From positions 1 through 64,000 of the forward strand of contig CAKZIN010000035.1 of NCBI GenBank assembly GCA_936933955.1: 64,000 nt of DNA. Reading direction: 5' to 3'. Position numbers and translations under genes: made by a program. The DNA is from an uncultured Sphingopyxis sp. GTDB lineage: Bacteria; Pseudomonadota; Alphaproteobacteria; Sphingomonadales; Sphingomonadaceae. The notes under the pieces were generated by a model. That model ran no database searches and was not told where the DNA came from. It saw only the letters and a list, made by a program, of their open reading frames with translations. Each line of letters starts with the position of its first letter. The stretch's first letter is position 1. Positions 54,615 to 63,868 of this stretch are shown one piece after another.

Positions 54615-55802
54615 ATGGCCGATGTGCATCTGATCACCGACACCGCTGCGCTCGCGGCATTCTGCGCCAAGGTCGAGACCGCCGACTTCATCGCGGTCGA
54701 CACCGAATTCATGCGCGAGTCGACCTACTACCCCGAGCTTTGCCTCATCCAGGTGGCGACGCGCGAGCATGCCGCGGCGATCGACCCGCTGGCGGATGGC
54801 ATCGACCTTTCCTGCCTGCTCGACCTGCTGGTGGAGCGTGAGGACATCCTCAAGGTGTTTCACGCCGGCGGGCAGGATGTGGAGATCATCTACAACCTCA
54901 CCGGCAAGACGCCGCACCCCATCTTCGATACGCAGATCGGGGCGATGGCGCTCGCGCAGGCGGAGCAGCTCGGTTACTCCAACCTCGTTGAAAGCTGGCT
55001 CGGTATCAGCCTCGACAAGGGTGCGCGCTTTACCGATTGGTCGCGCCGCCCGCTCGACAAGCGCCAGCTCGACTACGCCATCGCGGACGTGACGCACCTC
55101 GCCAAGATCGTCCCGATGATGCTCGACAAGTTGCGCAAGACCGATCGCGGGCATTGGCTCGATGAGGAGATGGAAAAGCTCGCCGATCCAGCCAATTACG
55201 CGCTCGATCCCGACGATGCCTGGCTGCGTATCAAGGTGCCGAGCCGCAAGCCCGAGGTGCTCGGCCGCCTGCGCGCGCTGGGCGCGTGGCGCGAGAAGGA
55301 GGCGCGCGGCAAGAACCTCCCCCGCGGGCGCATCGCCAAGGACGAAACGCTGCTGGAAATCGCAGCGCATCCGCCGCAGCGGCAGGACGATCTGACGCGC
55401 ATTCGCGGGCTTTCCCCGGCGTGGAAAGGCAATGAGATCGGCGCCCGGCTGATGAGCGCGCTGGCTGGCGCGACCCCGGTCCATCGCGACGAAACCCCCT
55501 GCACCCCACGCGGTCCCGGGCTCGGGAAAGAGGGCGTGCTGGTCGCCGACCTTCTAAAGCTGCTGCTCAAAATCCGCGCGCGGGAAATGAACGTCGCGGC
55601 GCGGCTGATCGCGCGCAGCGACGAACTGGAGGCGCTGGCCTGCGGCGCACGCGACGGCCTCGCCATCCTTTCGGGCTGGCGGCGTGAGGTGTTCGGTCAG
55701 GACGCGCTCGAACTGGTCGAGGGCCGGTTGGGGTTCACCGTGACGAAAGGTCGGCTCAAGATGATGCGCGGTGATCCCGCCGCGGCCGGCGTCGATCTGT
55801 AG
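54615..55802 (+). CDS. rnd: Ribonuclease D
   Basis: 3'-5' exoribonuclease that trims tRNA precursors, 395 aa. The DEDDy exonuclease residues are in FIAVDTEFMRE (D and E), FHAGGQDVEIIYNLTG (D) and QLDYAIADVTHL (Y, D). An HRDC domain follows (VLGRLRALGAWREKEAR ... DLTRIRGLSP). Normal length. Confidence 0.96.
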   Translation: MADVHLITDTAALAAFCAKVETADFIAVDTEFMRESTYYPELCLIQVATREHAAAIDPLADGIDLSCLLDLLVEREDILKVFHAGGQDVEIIYNLTGKTPHPIFDTQIGAMALAQAEQLGYSNLVESWLGISLDKGARFTDWSRRPLDKRQLDYAIADVTHLAKIVPMMLDKLRKTDRGHWLDEEMEKLADPANYALDPDDAWLRIKVPSRKPEVLGRLRALGAWREKEARGKNLPRGRIAKDETLLEIAAHPPQRQDDLTRIRGLSPAWKGNEIGARLMSALAGATPVHRDETPCTPRGPGLGKEGVLVADLLKLLLKIRAREMNVAARLIARSDELEALACGARDGLAILSGWRREVFGQDALELVEGRLGFTVTKGRLKMMRGDPAAAGVDL

Positions 55803-55815
55803 GAAAGGTTTCGCC

Positions 55816-56127
55816 ATGCGCCTGATGATGCTCGCCCTGCCGATCGCGCTTGCTGGCTGCGCGCCGGTCGACCGCGAGACGACCACCGGCCAGCGTGAGC
55901 CGATTTCGCTGCGCGATGAAGGCGACGAGTGCGGGGCGTCGCTGGTGTCGACCTATGTCGGGCTGCGCGCGACAACGCAGCTGCGCAGCGACGTGACGAC
56001 GCGGTCGGCGGCGAAGAGCGTGCGCTGGATCGGCCCCGATTCCGCAGTGACGATGGACTATCGCCCCGACCGCCTCAACGTCGAACTCGACCGCGACGAC
56101 AAGATCCTGCGCTTCACCTGCGGCTAG
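55816..56127 (+). CDS. I78-family peptidase-inhibitor-like lipoprotein
   Basis: A 103-aa protein with a lipobox LAGC (cysteine near residue 15) and an elastase-inhibitor-like I78 domain (CGASLVSTYVGL, then DYRPDRLNVELD and the C-terminal CG). ATG at 55816 has AGGAAAGG upstream. The family may inhibit serine proteases, but most bacterial members are uncharacterised. Its TAG stop overlaps the stop of ppx on the other strand. Confidence 0.82.
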   Translation: MRLMMLALPIALAGCAPVDRETTTGQREPISLRDEGDECGASLVSTYVGLRATTQLRSDVTTRSAAKSVRWIGPDSAVTMDYRPDRLNVELDRDDKILRFTCG

Positions 56128-57599
56128 CTGACGAGGCGGTAGCTCCGCCCGAGCGCCGTCGCCAGCTGCCGCAGCCGCTTTTCGACCTGCTCGCCGGCGA
56201 GCGCGGACGCGCCACGGTCGAGCCGCAGCTCGACGGCGCCGTCGGAACCGACGTCGAGCGCGGTCGTCGCCAGCACATCGGGCGCGCCGCCTGAGAGCCG
56301 CTCGGCAAGGCGGATGGCGAGCCCCCAGTGTGCGGCGCGGCGAATGCGCTCTTCATCGCCGATGGCGATGCCCTCGACCGCGCGCCCCGCCCCCCCCGCC
56401 GCAGCGTACAGCGCCTGCGCGAGCACCAGCCGGTCGTCGAGGTCGATGCCGAGCCACGGGCCGTGCAGCGCGATCTCCACCGCGCGTTCGGGGCGGAAGT
56501 CGGGGTTTGCGCTGAACGCAACCTCCGCCATCATGCCCGCCGCGAGCCGGAGGCGCCGCGCCTCCGCACCGTCGCGGCGAAACAGCGGCGCGATCCACGC
56601 ATCGACGGCGCGCCCGTGCGGTTCGAAGCGGGCGAAGCGGCGCCCTTCATGCTCTGCGGCGACGATCAGCGGGTCCTGCGCGCGCACCGAGGGCGACATC
56701 GCGTCGTAGAGCAGCCCTTCGCGCAAACCTGCGGCAGAGACGATCAGCGCCGATGGCTCCAGCGCGCGGGTCAGCGCGACAAGCAGCGCGGCCGCGTCGG
56801 CCATCGAATCGGTGCGGCTCGTCGACAGCCCGGTCATCGCGTCGAGCGTGGCGACGTCGGTCGCGGCCAGCCTGCGCGCGATCCGCGGCACGCTTTCGAG
56901 CGGAAAATGGTGCCCCGACACGACCGGCAGCGGGCAGCGGCGAGTGATCATGTCATAACGGGCGAGCGCTCGCCACGACCCGCCGACCAGATACAGCGGC
57001 AGCGCGCGATCCTCGCCCGGCCAGCCCGCGGCCTTGAGCAGTTTGGCGATGGCGCGATGAAAGCTCTTGCCGCTGTCTTTGCGCAGCGTCGGGAGCCGCA
57101 ACACGCCGAGCGGAAAGCTCGAATGGTGGCGCGTTTCACCCCCGCCGACGCGCACGAGCTCAAGACTGCCGCCGCCCAGATCGGCAACGATGCCGTCCGC
57201 CTGCGGGATGGCGCAGACAACGCCGAGCCCCGCCGCGCGCGCTTCGTCGCGGCCGGAGAAAAGCTCGACGTCGAGACCGATGTCGCGCGCGGCGCTGAGG
57301 AATTGCTCGCCGTTGATCGCGTCGCGCACCGCCGCGGTGGCGACGGTGCGCACCTGGTCGAGCTCCATCGCCTGCGTCAGCGCCCGGAACCGCGCGAGCC
57401 CGTCGAGCGCGCGGCGGAACCGCTTGGGGGGAATGACCCCCGTCGTCGCCAGCTCCGCGCCCAGCCCAACCGCCAGCTTTTCGTTGAAAACCGCGAACGG
57501 CGCGCGTTCGGCGCCGGCGAAAACGACCAACCGGACCGAGTTCGATCCGATATCGATGATCGCTCGACGGGCCTCGTTCACCCGCGCCGTATCAGTCAC
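56124..57599 (-). CDS. ppx: Exopolyphosphatase (Ppx/GppA family)
   Basis: A 491-aa enzyme that removes phosphate from polyphosphate or converts pppGpp to ppGpp. The phosphate-binding loops are AIIDIGSNSVRLVVF and VADLGGGSLELV, with the middle glutamate in VRTVATAAVRDA. GTG at 57599 (VTDTARVNEA) overlaps the ppk end by 8 bp. It is the last gene of DUF2066-hdaA-ppk-ppx. The pairing with ppk favours polyphosphate as substrate. Confidence 0.92.
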   Translation of the reverse strand: MTDTARVNEARRAIIDIGSNSVRLVVFAGAERAPFAVFNEKLAVGLGAELATTGVIPPKRFRRALDGLARFRALTQAMELDQVRTVATAAVRDAINGEQFLSAARDIGLDVELFSGRDEARAAGLGVVCAIPQADGIVADLGGGSLELVRVGGGETRHHSSFPLGVLRLPTLRKDSGKSFHRAIAKLLKAAGWPGEDRALPLYLVGGSWRALARYDMITRRCPLPVVSGHHFPLESVPRIARRLAATDVATLDAMTGLSTSRTDSMADAAALLVALTRALEPSALIVSAAGLREGLLYDAMSPSVRAQDPLIVAAEHEGRRFARFEPHGRAVDAWIAPLFRRDGAEARRLRLAAGMMAEVAFSANPDFRPERAVEIALHGPWLGIDLDDRLVLAQALYAAAGGAGRAVEGIAIGDEERIRRAAHWGLAIRLAERLSGGAPDVLATTALDVGSDGAVELRLDRGASALAGEQVEKRLRQLATALGRSYRLVS

Positions 57600-59703
57600 G
57601 CGCAACCCCGAGGTCGAGCACCGGCACGTCACTCGCCCCGCCCAGTTCGCCGCGGCCCGACAGCGACGGGTTGGTCATGAAATAGCGGTGGAGGTTGAAG
57701 GGCAGCTCGCCGGGTTCGACGCGGACGTAGCGCCCATCGCTCTCCAACCGCCAGCTCTGTTCGGTATCGAGGAGGTTGGCCGCGAAAACCTGATCGAGCA
57801 GCTGGTCGTGCACCGTCGGATTGTCGATCTCCGCCAGATATTCGACGCGCCGGTCGAAATTGCGGCTCATCCAGTCGGCGGAGGAGAGGAACACGCGCGC
57901 CTTGGCATTGGGCAGCGCGGCGCCGTTGCCAAAGGCGTAGACGCGGCTGTGTTCGAGGAAGCGACCCACCACCGACTTCACCCGGATGGTCTCCGACAGG
58001 CCTGCAACGCCGGGGCGCAGGCAACAGATGCCGCGCACGACCAGCTCGATCGGCACTCCAGCGGCACTTGCCTCGTAGAGTTTGTCGATGATCGCCTTGT
58101 CGACCAGGCTGTTCATCTTGGCCCAGATGCCCGACCCGCGACCTTCGCGCGCATTGGCGATCTCCGCGTCGATCAACCGCATCAGCTGGTCGCGCAGACC
58201 CAGCGGAGAGATGGTCAGCCGCTCGAGCGAGGTCGGCTCGATATAGCCGGTGACGTAATTGAACAGCTGCGCCGCATCGCGCCCATAGGCCGGGTTGGCG
58301 GTGAAGAAGCTGAGGTCGGTGTAGATACGCGCGGTGACCGGATGATAATTGCCGGTGCCGAAGTGGCAGTAGGTGCGATATCCGCCCCCCTCCCGACGGA
58401 CGACCATCGACACCTTGGCGTGCGTTTTCCAGCCGATGAAGCCGTAGACGACCTGCACGCCCGCGCGCTCGAGCTGACTCGCCCAGTGGAGGTTCTGCTC
58501 CTCGTCGAAGCGCGCTTTCAATTCGACGACGGCGGTCACCGACTTGCCCGCCTCCGCCGCCTCGATCAGCGCGCGGATCACCGGAGACTGATCGCCCGCG
58601 CGGTAGAGCGTCTGCTTGATCGCGAGGACGTCGGGATCGGCCGCCGCCTGCCGCAGAAAGGAAAGGACGACGTCGAAGCTCTCATACGGATGGTGGACGA
58701 TGATGTCCTTGGTCCGCAGCGCCGCGAAGCAATCCCCGCCATGATCGCGGATGCGCTCGGGAAAGCGCGGGGTGTAGGGCTGGAATTTGAGCTCGGGCCG
58801 GTCCTCGCCCACCACCTGGGCCAGCGCGCCGATGCCGATGACGCCGGACAGGGTGAGAATCTCGGGCGCCTCCACCTCCGCTTCTTCGAGCAGAGCGGCG
58901 CGCAGGTCCTGATCCATCCCCGCGTCGATTTCGAACATGACGACCCGCCCACGGCGGCGGCGGCGCAGCACCGTGCGGAAATGCTGGACGAGGTCCTCCG
59001 CCTCCTCCTCGATCTCGATGTCGCTGTCGCGGATCAGGCGGAAACGGCCGTGCGCCTTGACCGTAAAGCCGGGGAACAGCCGATCGGCGAACAGCGCGAC
59101 CAGCGTTTCCATCGCGACATAGCGCACCGGCGTCCCCTCAACACGCAAGAAGCGCGGCACCGCCGGGGGCACCATCACCAGCTCGCGCACGCGCTCGCCA
59201 TCGGCGCGCTCCAGCTCGAAGATCGCGGCGAGGCCCTGGTTGGGTATGAAGGGAAAGGGGTGCGCGGGGTCGATCGCCTGCGGGGTGAGCACGGGGAAGA
59301 TCTGCGCATCGAACAGTTCGACGAGCTCGTCGCGAAGCGGTTCGGCCTCCGACAGCCGGGTCACGACCTCGATCCCCGCCTCGGCGAGTTCCCCGCGCAG
59401 CGCCGCCCAGACATCCTGCTGTTCGGCGACGAGCGCCTGCGCCGCCCCGGCGACGGTCTTGAGCTGGCGGCCCGGGGTCAGCCCGTCGATCGAGCGCGTC
59501 TCCACGCCCTGCAGCTTTTGCGCCTTGATCCCGGCGACGCGGACCATGAAGAATTCGTCGAGGTTGTTGCCGGAGATCGACAGGAACCGCAGCCGCTCGA
59601 GCAGCGGGTGCGCGGGGTTCTGCGCCTCCTCCATCACGCGGCGGTTGAAGGCGAGCCACGACAGCTCGCGGTTGAAATAATGGGCGGCGGCGCTCCCGGT
59701 CAT
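57592..59703 (-). CDS. ppk: Polyphosphate kinase 1
   Basis: Makes inorganic polyphosphate from ATP, 703 aa. Features are the N-terminal LSWLAFNRRVMEEAQ, the middle PYESFDVVLSFL, and the histidine (autophosphorylation) region VYGFIGWKTHAKVSMVVRREG. The C-terminal DWMSRNFDRRVEYL is also typical. ATG at 59703 overlaps the hdaA stop (ATGA); its own end overlaps ppx. Confidence 0.97.
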   Translation of the reverse strand: MTGSAAAHYFNRELSWLAFNRRVMEEAQNPAHPLLERLRFLSISGNNLDEFFMVRVAGIKAQKLQGVETRSIDGLTPGRQLKTVAGAAQALVAEQQDVWAALRGELAEAGIEVVTRLSEAEPLRDELVELFDAQIFPVLTPQAIDPAHPFPFIPNQGLAAIFELERADGERVRELVMVPPAVPRFLRVEGTPVRYVAMETLVALFADRLFPGFTVKAHGRFRLIRDSDIEIEEEAEDLVQHFRTVLRRRRRGRVVMFEIDAGMDQDLRAALLEEAEVEAPEILTLSGVIGIGALAQVVGEDRPELKFQPYTPRFPERIRDHGGDCFAALRTKDIIVHHPYESFDVVLSFLRQAAADPDVLAIKQTLYRAGDQSPVIRALIEAAEAGKSVTAVVELKARFDEEQNLHWASQLERAGVQVVYGFIGWKTHAKVSMVVRREGGGYRTYCHFGTGNYHPVTARIYTDLSFFTANPAYGRDAAQLFNYVTGYIEPTSLERLTISPLGLRDQLMRLIDAEIANAREGRGSGIWAKMNSLVDKAIIDKLYEASAAGVPIELVVRGICCLRPGVAGLSETIRVKSVVGRFLEHSRVYAFGNGAALPNAKARVFLSSADWMSRNFDRRVEYLAEIDNPTVHDQLLDQVFAANLLDTEQSWRLESDGRYVRVEPGELPFNLHRYFMTNPSLSGRGELGGASDVPVLDLGVARD

Positions 59704-60362
59704 GCCGCGAGCGAGCCCGGATCGATCAGCCGCGCATCGCTCAGCAGCGCGCGGATCGCGGAAAGGCTGGGCGAGCCGCCGTGCGCAAGATGCGCCGCGA
59801 TGGCGTCGCAGGCGCGAGCGATGGCGTCGTGACTACGCTCGATGCGCGCGGCGACATAGTTGGCGACCGTATCCGCCAGCGGCACCCCGGCCCGCGCCGC
59901 GGCATCATCCACTCGCGCACGAATTTCGCACGGGTCGGGCAGGCCGATCGCCACGCGGTGTGCGCTGTGAAGGCGCGTCACTAGATCGGGGAGCGCGCGG
60001 TCGGTGACCGCGAAGTCCTCCCGCGCGATCAGCAAAAGCGGCGATCCCGCATCGCGCGCGGCGTTCCAGCCGTGGAACAGCGCTTCGTCCGAGTCGCGCT
60101 CGATGTCGTCGATCACGCCAAACCCTCGCGCTGTCAGCACCGCCCCGATCAGCGAACGCCCCGAGCGCGGCGGCCCGACCAGCAACGTCGCCGCGGGCGG
60201 CTGCGCCTCTCCATCGAGCAGCAGCCGCGCCACTTCCGACAGCGATGCGCCCAGGATCAACTGTCGCTCCGTGCGCGCCCAGCCGAGCGGCAGGCCGAGC
60301 TGGCGGGGCTTCGCCTGCGCACAGGCTGGCGCGTCGCCGAACAGGGGCAGGTCGGCGCTCAA
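59700..60362 (-). CDS. hdaA: HdaA-type DnaA regulatory inactivator
   Basis: A 220-aa AAA+ protein that, with the replication clamp, promotes ATP hydrolysis by DnaA after initiation. The clamp-binding box is QLGLPL near the N-terminus. The P-loop is GPPRSGRS, with Arg in place of the usual Lys; E. coli Hda has the same change. Walker B is VIDDIE. TTG at 60362 follows an AGCGGG-like site and lies 7 bp after the DUF2066 stop. Caulobacter HdaA lies next to ppk too (as I recall). Confidence 0.9.
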   Translation of the reverse strand: MSADLPLFGDAPACAQAKPRQLGLPLGWARTERQLILGASLSEVARLLLDGEAQPPAATLLVGPPRSGRSLIGAVLTARGFGVIDDIERDSDEALFHGWNAARDAGSPLLLIAREDFAVTDRALPDLVTRLHSAHRVAIGLPDPCEIRARVDDAAARAGVPLADTVANYVAARIERSHDAIARACDAIAAHLAHGGSPSLSAIRALLSDARLIDPGSLAA

Positions 60363-60369
60363 CGCCCGC

Positions 60370-61644
60370 TCAACGCGCGATGCGGAAGGTGCTGCCCTCC
60401 GACGACACCCTCCAGCCGGCGGAGGAAAGCGCGCTGCGCAGCGCGTCGGCCTCACCGCGGAAACGGATGCGCACCACCGACATGCCGCCGATCGCGGCGC
60501 TGCTGGTCGATGCGCTTTCCACGCCAGCCACCCCGCGCAAGGCCGATTCGGCGGCGGAGACAGCCCCTTCGCTGGGCGTTTCGATCTGAATCGAGAAGCT
60601 GTTGGTTTCGACCGCCGGAGCCGCCTCCGGCTCGCTGGAGGCATTGGCGGTGTCGATGCCACTTGTCGCCGTCGGGTCGGTCGCGCTGCGCCGCTCCGCC
60701 TCGAGCCGTCGCGGGTCCGGCTTGACGAGTTCGGGGGGCAGCGCAACCGGATCGGGAATGACCAGCGAGGGGTCGGTGCGCAGCCGCCCGTCCGCAAGCG
60801 CGGCGAGGTAGATCGCGTCCACCCGGCGCACGCCCTCGTCCATCATGCGCGGCAGTCCGGCGGGGGAGTTGGTGGTCAGGACCGCCGTCCCGAGCAGCTG
60901 GTTGTCCGGGCCGTAGCGCGCGGCAAAGCGCGCGGTGATGGGCCCACCGGGATAGCTGCGCTCGATCCGCACGGTCGGGATCAGCACGTCGCTCGCGCCA
61001 TAATAATCGAGAATGTCGCGCCACCAGCGCCGCTGGCGCCGTTCCGCCTGACCGGGGTTGAGCAGCAGAAGGTCCGACCCGTTGCCCGCGGTGCGGACGT
61101 AATCGACGCTGCTGTCGGAGGTCTTGAACTCCGCCCAGGCGCGCTGCCATTCGCTGCGCGAGGCAAAGGTCTGCGGCACCCCCGCCTCGATCACTATCGG
61201 CATCACGAGATACGGCGGCGAGCGGAAGATGCGACCCGACGTGCCGAGGATCTCGCCCGCGCGTGCCCGATCGAACTGTATGCCCAAGGTCGCGACATAG
61301 CGCCCGGGGCCGATCTGCTCGCGTTCCACCACGATAGCGGAGACGATGCCGTCAAGCACCGAATCGGAGAGCTTGGGCGCGGTCGCTCCGCCGTTGGTCT
61401 GCTTGAACAGCGCCTCCCAGCCCTTGCGCTGCGCCTCGCGCCATCCGGCGAGCCGCGCTTCGTCCGCAGTCTCCCCTTCCTCGTCGACTTGAATGCCCGA
61501 GACGGCGAGGTCGTTGGAGCTGCCGATCGGCTGGATTCCGCGGTTGCCGGGCTCGATCTGCGCGTGGGCCGAACCCATGGCGACCAGCGCAGCACTCGCC
61601 GCGAGCAGGCCGAAGCGGCGCAGGGAGGAACGGGGGGCCATCAT
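60370..61644 (-). CDS. DUF2066 exported protein
   Basis: A 424-aa protein with a signal peptide (LLAASAALVAMGSAHA), so it is exported. The region WREAQRKGWEALFKQ and the periplasmic domain to about residue 290 fit DUF2066 proteins; no function is known. A C-terminal segment (SFSIQIETPSEGAVSAAESALRGVAGVESAS) resembles a ferredoxin-like fold. ATG at 61644 is chosen, with a second ATG three bases on. It opens the operon with hdaA. Confidence 0.75.
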   Translation of the reverse strand: MMAPRSSLRRFGLLAASAALVAMGSAHAQIEPGNRGIQPIGSSNDLAVSGIQVDEEGETADEARLAGWREAQRKGWEALFKQTNGGATAPKLSDSVLDGIVSAIVVEREQIGPGRYVATLGIQFDRARAGEILGTSGRIFRSPPYLVMPIVIEAGVPQTFASRSEWQRAWAEFKTSDSSVDYVRTAGNGSDLLLLNPGQAERRQRRWWRDILDYYGASDVLIPTVRIERSYPGGPITARFAARYGPDNQLLGTAVLTTNSPAGLPRMMDEGVRRVDAIYLAALADGRLRTDPSLVIPDPVALPPELVKPDPRRLEAERRSATDPTATSGIDTANASSEPEAAPAVETNSFSIQIETPSEGAVSAAESALRGVAGVESASTSSAAIGGMSVVRIRFRGEADALRSALSSAGWRVSSEGSTFRIAR

Positions 61645-61708
61645 CGCGCGCGTCTTTTGGCGATTGCGGCGTGGAAATCCAAGGGGCTTGTCGCTAGCAG
61701 CGCGACCC

Positions 61709-62824
61709 ATGACCGACGCGCCCGACGAGCAACCCGCCGCCACCCCCTACACCTACGCCGGTGCGGGCGTGTCGATCGCGGCAGGCAATGCGCTGGTGCG
61801 CGAAATCGCCCCGCTCGCGCGCTCGACACGGCGCGCTGGCGCGGACGCGGACCTTGGCGGCTTTGGCGGGGTGTTCGACCTCAAGGCGGCGGGCTTTACC
61901 GACCCGCTGCTGGTCGCCGCCAACGATGGGGTGGGCACCAAGCTCAAGCTCGCGATCGAACATGACGCGCACGATCATGTCGGCATCGACCTCGTCGCGA
62001 TGTGCGCCAATGACCTCATCGTGCAGGGCGCGGAGCCGCTGTTCTTTCTCGACTATTACGCGACCGGAAAGCTCGACCCTGCGACCGCCGAGCGGGTCAT
62101 CGCCGGGATCGCGCATGGCTGCCGCATCGCGGGCTGCGCGCTGATCGGCGGCGAGACGGCGGAGATGCCGGGCATGTATGCGGGGGAGGACTATGACCTC
62201 GCTGGCTTCTGCGTCGGCGCGGTGGAGCGCGAAGACCTCCTCACCGGCGCCACCATCGCGCCGGGCGACGTGCTGCTGGGGCTGGCGTCGAGCGGGGTGC
62301 ACTCCAACGGTTTCAGCCTCGTAAGGCGGCTTGCGGCGGACAAGGGCTGGCGGTTCGACCGCCCCGCGCCGTTCGACATCGACGTGCGGCTGATCGACGC
62401 GCTGATGGCGCCGACGCGCATCTATGTCGCATCGCTGCTGCCGCTGCTGCGCGCGCGTCAGATCAAGGGGTTGGCGCACATCACCGGCGGCGGCCTCCTC
62501 GAGAATATCCCGCGCGTACTGCCCCATGACGCCCACGCAACCGTCGACGCCGACGCCTGGCCCATGCCGCGGCTGATGGCGTGGCTGCAGGCGCAGGGCG
62601 CGATCGAGCCTGAGGAGTTCGCGCGCACCTTCAACGCGGGGATCGGCATGGTCGCGATCGTCGCCGCGGAGGACGCGGACGAAGTCGTCGCCGCACTCAC
62701 CACCGCGGGCGAAACGGTCCACCGCATCGGTGAGGTCGGCGCGGGCGTGCGCGGTTGCACAGTTCGCGGTTCCGCGGGCACCTGGTCGGCGCGCGGCGAC
62801 TGGTCCGCGACGCATCATGGCTGA
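61709..62824 (+). CDS. purM: Phosphoribosylformylglycinamidine cyclo-ligase
   Basis: AIR synthetase, 371 aa. Conserved: DPLLVAANDGVGTKLKLA, MCANDLIVQGAEPLFFLDYYA, GGETAEMPGMY and ITGGGLLENIPRVLP. It is divergent from DUF2066 with 64 bp between starts and overlaps purN by 8 bp. Confidence 0.97.
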   Translation: MTDAPDEQPAATPYTYAGAGVSIAAGNALVREIAPLARSTRRAGADADLGGFGGVFDLKAAGFTDPLLVAANDGVGTKLKLAIEHDAHDHVGIDLVAMCANDLIVQGAEPLFFLDYYATGKLDPATAERVIAGIAHGCRIAGCALIGGETAEMPGMYAGEDYDLAGFCVGAVEREDLLTGATIAPGDVLLGLASSGVHSNGFSLVRRLAADKGWRFDRPAPFDIDVRLIDALMAPTRIYVASLLPLLRARQIKGLAHITGGGLLENIPRVLPHDAHATVDADAWPMPRLMAWLQAQGAIEPEEFARTFNAGIGMVAIVAAEDADEVVAALTTAGETVHRIGEVGAGVRGCTVRGSAGTWSARGDWSATHHG

Positions 62825-63434
62825 CGAGCCGTCGCGCCGCGTTCCGGTCGGCGTGCTGATCTCCGGCAGCGGCACCAACATGGCGGCGCTGCTCTATGCC
62901 AGCCGCGCGAGCGACTGCCCGTTCGAGATTGCGCTGGTGCTCGCCAATGACCAAGCGGCGCCTGGCCTTGCGCTGGCGGCGGCGGAGGGCGTCGCCACCG
63001 CCGCGCGCTCGCACCGAGGCCTCCCCCGCGCGGAACATGAAGCGTGGCTCGATCTGGAGCTGCGCGCGCACGGCTGCGAAGTGGTCGCGCTTGCGGGCTA
63101 TATGCGCGTCCTCACGCCTGCGTTCGTGGCGGGGTGGGAGGGGCGCATGCTCAACATCCACCCCTCGCTGCTGCCGCTCTATCCGGGGCTCGACACGCAT
63201 CAGCGCGCGCTCGACGCGGGCGATGCCTACGCTGGCTGCACCGTGCATCAGGTGACCGCCGAGCTCGATGCGGGGCCGATCCTCGCCCAGACGCGCGTCG
63301 CGATCCTGCCCGGTGACACCGCGGAGACGCTCGCGCGCCGCGTGCTGATCGCCGAACACCAGCTCTACCCGCGCACGCTCGCGGAGTTCTGTCGCGCTCA
63401 GGCGGGGGAGCCGAACGGCAGCACCGCCTCATAA
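62817..63434 (+). CDS. purN: Phosphoribosylglycinamide formyltransferase
   Basis: Adds a formyl group to GAR with 10-formyl-THF, 205 aa. Motifs: VLISGSGTNMAALL, the active-site region AGYMRVLTPAFV, NIHPSLLPLYPGLDTHQRA, and GCTVHQVTAELDAGPI with the catalytic aspartate. ATG at 62817 overlaps the purM end by 8 bp. Its 3' end overlaps the next, convergent gene by 37 bp. Confidence 0.97.
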   Translation: MADEPSRRVPVGVLISGSGTNMAALLYASRASDCPFEIALVLANDQAAPGLALAAAEGVATAARSHRGLPRAEHEAWLDLELRAHGCEVVALAGYMRVLTPAFVAGWEGRMLNIHPSLLPLYPGLDTHQRALDAGDAYAGCTVHQVTAELDAGPILAQTRVAILPGDTAETLARRVLIAEHQLYPRTLAEFCRAQAGEPNGSTAS

Positions 63435-63868
63435 ACGCTGAGCGGGGGCTTGCCCTCCACCTTGATCCCGCGCCGCAGCAAAAAGGCGTGGCGGACGATC
63501 TCTGCCTGCTGCTCAAGCCCATAGGCCGCGAACGGCTTGCCCCGTTCGAGCACATAATCGTAGCGCGCGAACGGCAGCCGCATCAGCGGCAGATACCATC
63601 GCCCGCGCGTCTGCGTCTGCCAGACGTGGGTCAGCTCATGCAGCAGCAGCCCCTGCCGCCCGGTCGGAGCAGCACAGAAATCGTCGCAGAAGAGGTCGCC
63701 CTGCGGGTGAAAGTGGATACGCCCCATCGGCGCCATCACCACCGCGCGCGGCTGAAAGAAGGCCCAGCGCCGATTGACCAGCTCCACCGCGGAGAGGTCG
63801 ATCGCGTCGCCGAACATGCTGCGGGCGAGCGCGGCCTCCTCTGCGGTCAGGCGGCGGCGGTCGCTCAA
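63398..63868 (-). CDS. Putative HExxH metallopeptidase-like protein (vgr-related type)
   Basis: A 156-aa protein with HELTHVWQ around residues 77-84, a zinc-binding HExxH variant. Such proteins appear in sphingomonad annotations as 'vgr related'; no function is known. It starts with TTG at 63868, overlapping the stop of the upstream gene (TTGA). No signal peptide is seen. Its 3' end overlaps purN. Confidence 0.7.
   Translation of the reverse strand: MSDRRRLTAEEAALARSMFGDAIDLSAVELVNRRWAFFQPRAVVMAPMGRIHFHPQGDLFCDDFCAAPTGRQGLLLHELTHVWQTQTRGRWYLPLMRLPFARYDYVLERGKPFAAYGLEQQAEIVRHAFLLRRGIKVEGKPPLSVYEAVLPFGSPA

Noticed and set aside
57067..59832. A long plus-strand frame (over 900 codons) opposite ppk and ppx
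   Set aside because: It is the complement of clear ppk and ppx coding sequence and shows no family motif.
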